A stretch of 37,052 bases of DNA from Jeotgalibacillus marinus. Lineage in GTDB: Bacteria > Bacillota > Bacilli > Bacillales > Jeotgalibacillaceae. Below, piece by piece: positions 8,244 to 16,700 of the stretch. The position numbers and the translations under genes are program-made. Within the stretch, counting starts at the first letter, position 1; each line of letters opens with the position of its first letter. The stretch covers positions 1-37,052 of the forward strand of contig NZ_JBFMIA010000022.1 of assembly GCF_040801915.1 (NCBI RefSeq), given 5' to 3'. The notes under the pieces were generated by a model, which searched no databases, was not told where the DNA came from, and saw only the letters and a program-made list of their open reading frames with translations.

Positions 8244-8395
8244 GCATATATATGTTGAAAAAAGGACAGCACCATCGACAGGTGAAATCTAGCCAAAATG
8301 AAGTTGAATTCATACATCCAAGATTTGAAATCGCAGCATAAATGATCAGTAGAGTGAAATAGTAGCTCTATGTCTCTATCAAAAAATAACGAGAG
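8208..8395. repeat. Degenerate dispersed repeat, copy A
   Basis: About 185 bp that match 25181-25370 in the same orientation with many substitutions and small gaps. Shared anchors are GTGGAA.CCATGCATA, AAAAAGGACA, AGGTGAA, CCAAAATGA, CATACA, GCATAA and TATGTC.CTATC. In both copies the minus strand keeps traces of coding (D.DIEL, then LSFF and YAW.P). It looks like a decayed protein gene present twice, identity unknown. The rest of 8244-8590 shows no gene. Confidence 0.55.
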
Positions 8396-8590
8396 TATCT
8401 GAGGGAATAAATTATACATATATTCAGAAAAAATAAGTTAAATGGGTAGTTTAATAGGGTGTTATATAAGAATTAAATTGTCAGTGAATGACTACTACTC
8501 TAAAAAAGGGGTGTGATCAGAATGAGAAATCAAAATTTGCTCAAGTAATAGTTATTAGTAAGATCATTTTCACATCAAAACCTTGCTAGA

Positions 8591-9157
8591 TTAATAAGGT
8601 ACTGGTTGATCCAATGATGTCAGTTGGTCGTATGGTACTGGTTGGTCATAAGAGGTCGGTTGGTCGTATGGTACTGGTTGGTCATAAGAGGTCGGTTGGT
8701 CGTATGGTACTGGTTGGTCATAAGAGGTCAGTTGGTCGTATGGTACTGGTTGATCCAATGATGTCAGTTGGTCGTATGGTACTGGTTGGTCATAAGAGGT
8801 CGGTTGGTCGTATGGTACTGGTTGGTCATAAGAGGTCGGTTGGTCGTATGGTACTGGTTGGTCATAAGAGGTCGGTTGGTCGTATGGTACTGGTTGGTCA
8901 TAAGAGGTCGGTTGGTCGTATGGTACTGGTTGATCATAAGAGGTCGGTTGGTCGTATGGTACTGGTTGGTCATAAGAGGTCGGTTGGTCGTATGGTACTG
9001 GTTGATCATAAGAGGTCGGTTGGTCGTATGGTACTGGTTGATCCATTGGATTTACTTGTTCGACTGAAGGATTTTCATTGATTGATAATTCCTCAGCTCC
9101 AGCAGAATACGTACCAAAAATCAAAAAATTGATACATAGCGATACCAATAGTTTCAT
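8591..9157 (-). CDS. aimP: AimP-like secreted precursor with 25 tandem hexapeptides
   Basis: A 188-residue secreted precursor. ATG at 9157 follows GAAGGAGG by about 9 bp (an in-frame ATG at 9220 lacks a site and lies in a relic of the receptor gene). Residues 1-20 are a signal peptide (MKLLVSLCINFLIFGTYSAG) and 21-38 an acidic spacer. Residues 39-188 are exactly 25 hexapeptides: 13 DQPVPY alternating with 12 DQ[P/L]TS[Y/L], the last being DQPVPY at the C-terminus. Known AimP precursors are about 43 residues with one C-terminal hexapeptide pheromone. The decayed sister gene next door has exactly that shape, ending DQPTPY. I infer a multi-copy pheromone precursor for the adjacent AimR-like receptor. 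Alternative: a proline-rich surface protein unrelated to signalling. Confidence 0.7.
   Translation of the reverse strand: MKLLVSLCINFLIFGTYSAGAEELSINENPSVEQVNPMDQPVPYDQPTSYDQPVPYDQPTSYDQPVPYDQPTSYDQPVPYDQPTSYDQPVPYDQPTSYDQPVPYDQPTSYDQPVPYDQPTSYDQPVPYDQLTSLDQPVPYDQLTSYDQPVPYDQPTSYDQPVPYDQPTSYDQPVPYDQLTSLDQPVPY
8594..9043 (-). repeat. 36-bp coding tandem repeat (12.5 units)
   Basis: 450 bp of nearly identical 36-bp units, each encoding DQPVPYDQPTSY, that is two hexapeptides of 18 bp. Variation is confined mostly to the second hexapeptide in the distal third (DQLTSL twice, DQLTSY once), so the DQPVPY half is the more conserved. The near identity of neighbouring units suggests recent expansion by slippage or unequal crossing over. 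Confidence 0.95.
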
Positions 9158-9169
9158 GATACAATTCCT

Positions 9170-9281
9170 CCTTCGATATGTTGTTATATAACATTTATAC
9201 CTATCTCTCTCTTTCTCCAAAGCATTTCAATTCTTAAACGCTGAACAACCCATACATTCAATCTCCACGACACATGTATCT
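9170..9281 (-). pseudogene. Relic of the 3' end of the AimR-like gene
   Basis: This stretch matches 9466-9580, the last 40 or so codons of the AimR-like gene (encoded blocks YMRRGD, YGLFSV, ELK, GERE, MLYNNISKE), but contains stop codons in that frame. It directly precedes the expanded peptide gene, as the intact receptor end precedes the decayed peptide gene. It therefore marks a tandem duplication of about 300 bp (receptor 3' end plus peptide gene). It is non-functional except perhaps as the leader of the downstream gene. Confidence 0.8.
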
Positions 9282-9310
9282 GATCATTCTTGCTTCAAAA
9301 CATTGATAGA

Positions 9311-9449
9311 TCAATAGGGTGTCGGTTGATCCATTAGCTTTACTTGTTCGACTAAAGGATTTTCATTGATTGATTGATAATTCCGCAGCTCCAGTAGAAT
9401 ACGTACTAAAAATCGAAAGACCAATACATAACGATAACAATAGTTTCAT
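9311..9449 (-). pseudogene. aimP: Decayed single-hexapeptide AimP-like gene
   Basis: The ATG (9447-9449) overlaps the receptor TGA by 4 bp (ATGA) and follows AAGGAGGTGA. It encodes MKLLLSLCIGLSIFSTYSTG, a signal peptide, then AAELSIN, but a 4-bp duplication (an extra ATCA in a TCAATCAATC run) shifts the frame to a stop after 28 codons (9363). Removing the duplication restores a precursor of exactly 44 residues ending MDQPTPY. Size, signal peptide, overlap with the receptor and C-terminal hexapeptide match the AimP pattern. The truncated product lacks the hexapeptide, so signalling by this copy is probably lost. Confidence 0.8.
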
Positions 9450-10639
9450 ATTAATGATCTAGTCACCTCCTTTGAAATGTTATTATATAGCATGTCTACC
9501 GCCTCCTCTCTTTCCCCTAAACGTTTCAATTCTTGAACGCTGAACAATCCATACAATCGATCTCCACGACGCATGTATCCCTCTAGTGATTTCCAAAAAT
9601 ATGAGGCGTCGTCCGTAGCTACACCTTTTATATATAATGTCTTAGGGGTTGTATCTAAATTATCAAGAATTTTTAAACCTACTTCTTTTTGACCATCCAA
9701 TATATAGTTCAAAGCTATATTACTATCATGTTTTACGAAGTCAAATTTTCTCCCTCTCAAAATACCGATAAACTCGATTTTTTCTAGCATCCAATCAGCA
9801 GCAAAATCTAATCCTAATTCTTTATAAATTTCTATACTCTTAGTTAGGTATTTTATCGCATCGGTCGGATCTTCCTGGTGTATGTAAGATTCCCCAATGT
9901 GTACAACCCGAGCAGCATCAAAACGTCTTCCCATCGAATGATCAAGCGCTTCATACGCTAATTCTCTTACTTTTTTAAAGTCACAAATGTTTCGCAGGTA
10001 TGTCACTTGCTGCAATTGATTAAAGCGCATCTTCAGAGATTTATTAACATAACTTTCCTTTTCAATTTTCTCAAATTTAGTTTCTAACTTTGGTATTAAA
10101 TCTATTAATTTGAGATACTTGATTTCCTGATTAAACAGAAGGATCTCTATAATCGATTGAAAAATTTGCATTTCTTCAGTTTTGTTATTTTGACACATGA
10201 TTTTCTGGAACAATTCCATTGATACATTATCGTTCAATTCCGATTCTTGATTTCTTCTCTCCATGTTTAGCTTGTACATGGTCGAATACTCTTTTAGGTT
10301 ATTCTTGTGATTAGCCTTAGAATCTGCTCTTTCGCACAACATTTTAAGTGTTTCGCGCATGTCACGTGTATCACAATATTCCATCGCCATCTTTATATTT
10401 GAAGAATTTCGAATTTTATGGACATAAGAGTCCATTAATTCTTTTTCTTGTAATTGTTTATCAAAATCAATTATGGTTTGTACCAATGTTAAAATGATTT
10501 CAAAATGGCTTTCCCTATCATGATTGATAACTTTATTTAGTAAACTTGTCGAGACTCCACACTTTTCAGACAGGTCCTTTTGTTTAATGCCACGCTTTTT
10601 CAAAAGCTCTTTCAGCGTAACTCCAAATCTTGTATCCAT
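9446..10639 (-). CDS. aimR: AimR-family (arbitrium-like) peptide-responsive regulator
   Basis: A 397-residue cytosolic DNA-binding peptide receptor of the RRNPP group. Residues about 7-40 form a Cro/C1-type helix-turn-helix (KQKDLSEKCGVSTSLLNKVI). The rest is all-helical TPR-like sequence, including the AimR-like stretches AMEYCDTRDM and EYSTMYKLN. The C-terminal portion (KILDNLD, TLYIKG, SYFWKSLEGY, LQELKRLGE-type ending VQELKRLGE) resembles SP-beta AimR. Length fits AimR (about 380-400) better than PlcR or Rgg (about 285), and Rap proteins lack the HTH. ATG follows AAGGAGGGG. Its stop overlaps a peptide gene by 4 bp, and an expanded peptide gene follows. In phages AimR activates a lysogeny-control RNA until bound by peptide; no such target is visible here. 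Confidence 0.8.
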   Translation of the reverse strand: MDTRFGVTLKELLKKRGIKQKDLSEKCGVSTSLLNKVINHDRESHFEIILTLVQTIIDFDKQLQEKELMDSYVHKIRNSSNIKMAMEYCDTRDMRETLKMLCERADSKANHKNNLKEYSTMYKLNMERRNQESELNDNVSMELFQKIMCQNNKTEEMQIFQSIIEILLFNQEIKYLKLIDLIPKLETKFEKIEKESYVNKSLKMRFNQLQQVTYLRNICDFKKVRELAYEALDHSMGRRFDAARVVHIGESYIHQEDPTDAIKYLTKSIEIYKELGLDFAADWMLEKIEFIGILRGRKFDFVKHDSNIALNYILDGQKEVGLKILDNLDTTPKTLYIKGVATDDASYFWKSLEGYMRRGDRLYGLFSVQELKRLGEREEAVDMLYNNISKEVTRSLI

Positions 10640-10663
10640 AGGATCCCCTCCTTACATAAGACA

Positions 10664-10718
10664 AGTTTATCAAACATTCGACTTTTTTTCAAATATTTCG
10701 ACAATAAACCTTTCGACA
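10664..10718 (-). promoter_or_regulatory. Promoter and direct repeats upstream of aimR-like gene
   Basis: On the minus strand, TTGAAA (10687-10692) and TAAACT (10664-10669) are spaced by 17 bp, with AAGGAGGGG downstream. TTCGAC occurs three times in the same direction (10677, 10697 and 10712; the last two as TTTCGACA), flanking the -35. They may be a regulator site; that role is inferred. Confidence 0.55.
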
Positions 10719-10826
10719 AAATCATGGAAATATACTCCAAACAGATAGGGGTTTGGTTTCCTTCAGGCAGGTAACACCTCTCGATGGATGGTGTAGACGA
10801 TTATTTACAAACTCCTATTATTAACG

Positions 10827-10967
10827 TTTAAGGAAATTGTACTTGATGTAGAAGTAAACCTAGAGAGGGCGCCGTGGAAGTACATCACAGATGCAAGAGA
10901 TGGAACAGGAGATTTTCATATTGAAGAGGGAAATACGCTTACGTTCATGAGTAAATATAAGAACTAG
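10827..10967 (+). pseudogene. C-terminal fragment of an unidentified gene
   Basis: Forty-six codons with convincing protein character (FKEIVLDVEVNLERAPWKY, then ITDARDGTGDF and GNTLTFMSKYKN) end at TAG 10965. The frame has no start codon or ribosome binding site and meets a stop at about 10789. It is probably the 3' end of a gene lost by deletion. The downstream membrane-protein gene starts 16 bp later and may once have been coupled to it. Family not recognised. Confidence 0.5.
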
Positions 10968-10983
10968 GAAAGTAGATTTTATC

Positions 10984-11205
10984 ATGAATAATAAAAATAA
11001 TAGATTACGAATTATTTGGATCGTTCCTAATGTATTGATCTATGCATACGGGTTAGGTTTGGTCTTATTTACTTTAATTAATTTTAATGGATTAGCTGAA
11101 TTAAACGTTCTATGGATTCATATAGTTTTTTCGATTTTAAATTTTTTAGTAGCGTTTTACGGTACTTATAAAATTCGAACATGGGTAAAAGAAAATAAAA
11201 TGTAA
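10984..11205 (+). CDS. Small two-helix membrane protein
   Basis: A 73-residue protein with a basic N-terminus, hydrophobic helices at about 9-31 and 41-62, and a basic tail (KIRTWVKENKM). AGGAAAG lies about 12 bp upstream of the ATG, a weak site. It follows a truncated gene fragment of the same orientation, so it may be the remaining distal gene of a broken operon. Function unknown. Confidence 0.6.
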   Translation: MNNKNNRLRIIWIVPNVLIYAYGLGLVLFTLINFNGLAELNVLWIHIVFSILNFLVAFYGTYKIRTWVKENKM

Positions 11206-11317
11206 GCCCACTTATAAATAAAAGTGAACCCAAAAAATGAGACACTTTATTATTAGGCAACGGGTAAAGTATGAGTCCGATAATCTACGAGGTCACGCCT
11301 TTTAGATTGACAACTAC

Positions 11318-11342
11318 AAAAAAAGCACCCACGAAGGATGCT
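11318..11342 (-). terminator. Terminator of beta-helix protein gene
   Basis: On the minus strand AGCATCC-TTCGT-GGGTGCT is followed by seven T, immediately below the stop codon at 11351. Confidence 0.85.
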
Positions 11343-11350
11343 AAGTCTGA

Positions 11351-12487
11351 TCAATTACAAATATTAGGTTGGTTACTAGTATCACATTTATTCCCTTTGA
11401 AATTGTTGGTACCGAAATTTTCGATATCGAAAAAAGGAAGAGCTCCATTCCCGAATGCACGATTGAAGAAAACATCATTGTTATTGGTAGTACCAGTTAA
11501 TTGAATACCATCCGTAACATTATTATTAACTTTATTCCCTTTAATGATATTGTTAGACGCTACGTTGTTTAATAAGATACCCTGACCATTATCATTAACG
11601 GTATTCCCTTTCACTATGTTGCTATCTGAAGTGGATAACAAAATACCCTCATCCCCATTATCCTTAACTCTATTCCCTGTCATCATGTTATTAGTTGAGC
11701 TAATTAAGAAAATACCATCCTGCCCATTCTCATTAATGGTATTCCGATTAATCATGTTGCTTGTGGAATTGGATAGAGAAATACCAAAATTATTATCATT
11801 AACGGTATTCCCTTTAATCATGTTGCTACTAGATGATTCTTCTAAGCGGATACCCTCATTCGTATTACTATTAACGATATTCCCTTTAATGATGTTTTTA
11901 GACGATTCATTATTTAATAACATACCTTGTTCATTACCCTTAACGCTATTCTCTTTAATCATGTTGTTAACTGAACTGGCTAAGAAAATACCGTCATTAC
12001 CATTATCCGTAACAGTATTCTCTTTAATTACGTTGTTATCGGAATTGTCTATGAATAGTCCAACAAGCCCATTATCCTTAACGTTATTCCCTTTAATCAT
12101 GTGGCCATCTGCATCGAATGCGCGAATGGCAGTAGCAAAGTTTTGAATAATAAAATTCTGTACCATTGCGCCAGGATTATTAATCGTTATTCCAACACCT
12201 ACCATGCCCGTTCCATTTAGGATAGGTTTCTCTTTCCCTATCCCAATCAGCTTGATATTGTCCTTATTAATGGTGACCTCTTCCTCATAAGGACCACCAC
12301 TGGCTTTCACTAATATGATATCTCCTGGATCAGCTTCATCGACTGCATCTTGAATGAAACCACCATCAACCACGATTGTTTTTTCGTTAAAGAACAAGAT
12401 ACCTACCACGATGAAGACACCTATGAAGAGTACCCCAAACGTGAGAAATAGAATCGCCACTAAACACTTATTTTTTGACGTTTTCAA
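11351..12487 (-). CDS. Membrane-anchored parallel beta-helix protein (NosD/pectate-lyase-like fold)
   Basis: A 378-residue extracellular protein: a basic N-terminus and a membrane helix (about 9-32), then IQDAVDEADPGDIILVKASG, the entry segment typical of NosD and PbH1 right-handed beta-helices. From about 105 to 345 there are ten or so roughly 23-residue rungs of the form N.I.GN.V.DN..GI.L..S..N. No catalytic motif or sortase signal stands out, so it may bind carbohydrate or metal, or be a surface-exposed structural protein. It starts at TTG (12485-12487), 5-7 bp after AAGGAGGTG. It has its own terminator and sits alone, between unrelated genes. The Asn-rich rungs are near-identical and could vary in number between strains. 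Confidence 0.8.
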   Translation of the reverse strand: MKTSKNKCLVAILFLTFGVLFIGVFIVVGILFFNEKTIVVDGGFIQDAVDEADPGDIILVKASGGPYEEEVTINKDNIKLIGIGKEKPILNGTGMVGVGITINNPGAMVQNFIIQNFATAIRAFDADGHMIKGNNVKDNGLVGLFIDNSDNNVIKENTVTDNGNDGIFLASSVNNMIKENSVKGNEQGMLLNNESSKNIIKGNIVNSNTNEGIRLEESSSSNMIKGNTVNDNNFGISLSNSTSNMINRNTINENGQDGIFLISSTNNMMTGNRVKDNGDEGILLSTSDSNIVKGNTVNDNGQGILLNNVASNNIIKGNKVNNNVTDGIQLTGTTNNNDVFFNRAFGNGALPFFDIENFGTNNFKGNKCDTSNQPNICN

Positions 12488-12608
12488 TCCTTCACCTCCT
12501 TACAATTGAGAAGAACGACCATACTTACTTATACTTTATTCGATGAGACGGAATGATGTTCTTGATGTAGACGTGGCCCTTAGCGAGAGGACGCTACCGA
12601 TGTGTGGA

Positions 12609-12641
12609 ATAAAAAAATACCCCTCCGCCAAATGGTAGAGA
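12609..12641 (-). terminator. Terminator after peroxiredoxin-like gene
   Basis: On the minus strand CCTCT (12637-12641) pairs with AGGGG (12618-12622, one G-U) around a partly paired loop, followed by TATTTTTTT. It lies about 95 bp below the stop codon at 12737. Confidence 0.6.
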
Positions 12642-12736
12642 GGTTTAGCTTTACTTGAAAATTATTCTACTGATTGCAAGTGTACTTTCGCACGAATTGG
12701 AGTTGCCATATAACGCCCTGCACCACAACGGAAAGT

Positions 12737-13390
12737 CTATTTAGAAAGGGAGTTGAGCTTTTCAACGACTTCAGAAGGTTCTGCCCTCTTCGTATAATCA
12801 GCGTCGACGCTTGCTAAGCAAATCGTTTTATCTTTATCAATAATAAATGTTCCGGGAACTGGGAGTGTCCATGAGTCCTCACCATTATGAGCTGGGACAT
12901 CACCGCCCATTTGCTTATAAATCTCTACTAGATAATCAGGTAGTTGGTGCAATAAATTGTATTGTGTAGCAACCTGCCCATTCGGGTCGCTAAGTACGTG
13001 GAACGATAATTCATTTTTTTCTTTCATCGATAATGAATTATCTGGCGTTTGCGGACTAACTGCAATTACTTGCGCGCCCAATTCATTGATTGGTGACACA
13101 AAATTTTCGTACGCTCTAAGCTCTAGATTACAATAAGGACACCATGTGCCTCGGTAAAATGTTAATATAACGGGGCCCTTTTCAAGTTCCTCGTATAAAG
13201 ATATATCTTGGTCCGTCGGATCCTTCAATATAAAATTTGGTGCGATCGTTCCAACCGTTAAGCCAGTAGCGATACCTGAGCTTTTCAATTCTTCTTTCCC
13301 TTTTAGCATTTGAGACTTGATTTCTTCTGGTATCATTTCAGATATTGATTGTTGGAATTCTTGAATGGCATCTGACAATGTGTATGGCAT
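12737..13390 (-). CDS. Peroxiredoxin-like (AhpC/TSA) thioredoxin-fold protein
   Basis: A 217-residue cytosolic protein. An N-terminal helical extension (1-45) precedes an AhpC/TSA domain starting at GTIAPNFILKDPTDQDISL. The redox site is FYRGTWCPYC (Cys84 and Cys87), a CxxC rather than the single peroxidatic Cys of typical AhpC. VIAVSPQTPDNS and PGTFIIDKD are usual fold markers. This matches the 'peroxiredoxin-like family' in Bacillaceae, which probably reduces peroxides or acts as a thiol reductase; activity is unproven. The start ATG follows AAAGGGTG by 8 bp. Monocistronic. Confidence 0.88.
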   Translation of the reverse strand: MPYTLSDAIQEFQQSISEMIPEEIKSQMLKGKEELKSSGIATGLTVGTIAPNFILKDPTDQDISLYEELEKGPVILTFYRGTWCPYCNLELRAYENFVSPINELGAQVIAVSPQTPDNSLSMKEKNELSFHVLSDPNGQVATQYNLLHQLPDYLVEIYKQMGGDVPAHNGEDSWTLPVPGTFIIDKDKTICLASVDADYTKRAEPSEVVEKLNSLSK

Positions 13391-13628
13391 TAAACGAACA
13401 CCCTTTCTATTTTCTCGAACGTATTATAAGACCTTTGATACCTATTCTGATGTGGGGTGAATTATGCAGGGTTATCGGCTTCTGACCTAAAAATTTTTAT
13501 GGAATATATATCAAATCACTTGGTAAAGATTCTCCCCCTTTAAAGAGCCCAGCGTCACAAACACCAGAATAGGGGGCTTGGTGCAGATTTTCTTTCCTTC
13601 TTTTAACCATCGCGCCCACACTCACAAT

Positions 13629-13674
13629 GAAAAGTCCGGTTTCTCCTTAGTTACCAGGAGAAACCGGACTTTTC
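13629..13674 (-). terminator. Strong bidirectional terminator
   Basis: A perfect 19-bp stem (13629-13647 with 13656-13674; core AGTCCGGTTTCTCCT) and an 8-base loop, flanked by A and T runs. It ends the MMPL gene on the minus strand. The rest of 13391-13718 holds no gene. Confidence 0.9.
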
Positions 13675-13718
13675 TAATTCGCCCGTAGACGCCAATATGT
13701 GAAGTTTATATGAATCGT

Positions 13719-16700
13719 TTATGACCGCTTTCGTCCAAATGCAATGAGGGAAGGAATCAATAATGGTAGTACGATGAATACCAATATGATTAATCCTATA
13801 ATCACCACAGTTGCTAATTGGACCAGTGTTAAAACATTAGATGGGTAAAGTGCTGCAAATGTTCCTGTTAAAATAATCACGGCAGATATAATGACAGAAC
13901 CCATATGTTTCATACTGGTAATAATCGCATCTTTTGCAGAAATGTCGCTATATTCCTTGAATCGCATTAATAAAAAGATACTATAATCTACCCCTAAAGC
14001 CATTAGCAGGATAAAGGAGAAGAATGGAACAGACCAAGTTAACCCCGTATCACTAATCCAATAAGTGAAGATTATCTCAGCTACATTAATCGAAACAAAA
14101 TAGGTCAATAGTAAAGAAATGATTGTATAGATTGGCAGCAGAACCGATCTGTAAATCATCGCCAACACGATCGCGATTCCACTCAACATTAGTATAACGG
14201 TTCTTGAAAAATCCTCTGTAGTTATATCTTGTAAAGCTGCATTATTAGACGATACACCACCTAAACCAAATCGCGCCTCTCCTAAATTCATTTCATTTTC
14301 TATAGCATTACTTACTGTGCTTTCAATCTTATTAACGGTTTCAATTGCTTCAGAAGAATAAGGATCATCTTCCAACACAATCGTCCATTTACTAATAGAA
14401 TGATCTTCAGACATATAAGCTTCTAGTGCTTTATTAAAATCATCGCTCTTTAATGCTTCGTCTGGTGCGAAAAACATATCGGTATCTGATTTAGATAATT
14501 CGTATAGATAGTCATTTGCTCCATCTAACCCTTCCGATACAGACACTAATCCATCTGCGCTTGTAGAAAGACCTTCTTCTAGGGAACCAAGTGATGTATC
14601 TAACGTATTTAAGCCGCTTTGAACTTGCTCCTGACCATCGTAAATAGAATCAATTCCCGTTTGTAACTCCGGTACGCTGGAGACAAGTTGCCGTTGACCA
14701 TCATCGCTTTTATTTAACCCCTCCGTTAGTGCTGAAGCCCCCTCTTCTAATTGATCAAGTCCCGCAATGATTTCTTCTTGACCACTCGCAATTTGAGCTA
14801 ATCCATCATTCGTTTGATCTAAAGAATCAGTGGCTGTTTCTAATGAAGTTGAAAGGGTAAGTACATTCTCTTCTATACTTTCTAACGTCTCTTGTAATTG
14901 TAACGTACTTGCTGTCAACTTTTGATAAGAAGGATCATTGACGATTTCTGGATAGTTACTTCCTAATTCGGAAACATACCCACCCGGTGCTTTAGAAAGT
15001 TCAACCATATTTGACAAGCCGGATTGAAGAGGTTGAACACTTTGAGTAATCCCTTGAAGTCCACTGTGTATCTCCTGATAAGTCGTTAAAGCCTTATTCG
15101 TTGCGTCTAATAAATTACGTGTACTTTTGTTGATTTCAGAAAGTCCAGTCTGTAAGTCTTCTCCACCAGAACTGCTGGCATTGATTCCCTCTTGTACAGC
15201 TTGCATTCCTTTTTGCAATTCATCTAAATGGTTATTTATTTCCTGTGTTCCATTCAATAACTCATCCATACCGTCTGCTTGAGACGAAAGGTTGGAATCC
15301 TGTAAGCTATCACTTGCATCCGTTAATCCTGATTGAATTTGATTAATCGCATCATTTGCTTCTGTAATTCCTTTATTTACTTCTTCTGTTTGATTTTTAA
15401 TGTAAAACGCTTCTAATTTATCAGACTGTGGTCTCGTTGCGCTATAAACTTGTTTAACACCATCGATCTTCGTTATATCCTCTGTTAGATCTTCTATGAA
15501 CGATAAATTTCCAGAAGAATTTAAAGCCGTATCTGATTCTACAACTAATGTGACCGGCGCCGTTTTTCCTTCATCAAACTTCTCGGAAATAAGATTAAAG
15601 CCTTTAACTGAAGCATACGATGGATCGACTTCATCTAGTGAATTAAAGGAAACATCTCCTTTATAAAGAAAAATATTTGGGACCATAACAATTAAAATAG
15701 CAAGGATCGTAACGATTGGTTTTTTTGTACCCTTCGTCCCAAGAAATGTCCATAAACGGCTTTCTTTATGGCCTGTGATTTTTTTAGTCGGCCAAAATAA
15801 CTTTGGACCTAAAATAGCCAAAATAGCAGGCACAAGTGTATACAATAGAATTAATAAGATCAAAACAGATAAACCGACCGCACTGGCGGATTGAAATATA
15901 TTGAAATTGGATAAAAACAGGGCACTGAAACCGATAATGACTGCCAAAATACTGTAAAAAACGGTTTTCCCAGCTGTTCGATACGTTTCTTTTATCGCTT
16001 CTAATACCGTTTCCTGTTTGTCTAGTTCTTCTCTAAAACGCATAAACAATAAAATATTATAATCTGTCCCAATCCCAAACAGTACCATTATTAAAAAGGA
16101 TTGCGTAACATTGGACATTGGAAAATCCCAAACATTACTTAATAGGGCGATGATTGAAAGTGAACAAATATAGGTTAGACCAATCGTTAAGATCGAAACA
16201 ATTGGTGCCACCGGTGAACGAAAAACTAAGAGAAGCACAATTAAGATAAAAGCAATCGCAATTCCTTCCGTCTTTACAACGCCTTCTTTCGTTGATTTCG
16301 CCATATCTTGAGTGATGACAGCCTCTCCCGTCACATAGCTCTCAATGGACAGCTCTTCTAAAGATTGATCCAAATCAGATCGAATCGTGCTTAAATCTTT
16401 TTCAGACGTATTAACAGTTAGTGGAACAATAAGTGTCGTTCCATCTTCCGATAACATCTGTTCTTTTAGTTGTTCGCTTTTTATTGGATTATCTATTGTG
16501 GAAATCGGAATTTCTTTTTGGCTTTCTAGTTCTTGTATATAGTTATTTATTTCTTCCATGTTTTTGTCATCTATTTTTTCTTCTTGATGTAAAACAATGT
16601 TCATACTCTCATTTTCGGTTGATGTTGTGTGATTTAAATGTGTCAAAATTTCCTTTGCTTGTGATACAGAGTAGGAATCAGGTATTTGAGCACTGCCTTT

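Noticed and set aside
8008..8292. Plus-strand 94-codon frame
   Set aside because: The opposite strand encodes clear membrane helices; the plus frame is polar, lacks a ribosome binding site and runs into the degenerate repeat.
8522..8548. Eight-codon plus frame (MRNQNLLK) opposite the end of the peptide gene
   Set aside because: Too short to judge; the GGGGTG upstream could be chance.
8594..9043. CRISPR array because of the 36-bp repeat period
   Set aside because: There are no unique spacers between repeats; the units are contiguous, coding and nearly identical.
8614..9081. Long open frames on the plus strand and in other minus frames across the repeat
   Set aside because: They are forced by the 36-bp periodicity (a multiple of 3 keeps every frame open). 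Only the minus frame with signal peptide and ribosome binding site is supported.
11616..12146. Plus-strand 176-codon frame
   Set aside because: It is antisense to the beta-helix gene, with a Leu/Ile-rich pseudo-protein caused by the Asn/Ile-rich repeats and no ribosome binding site.
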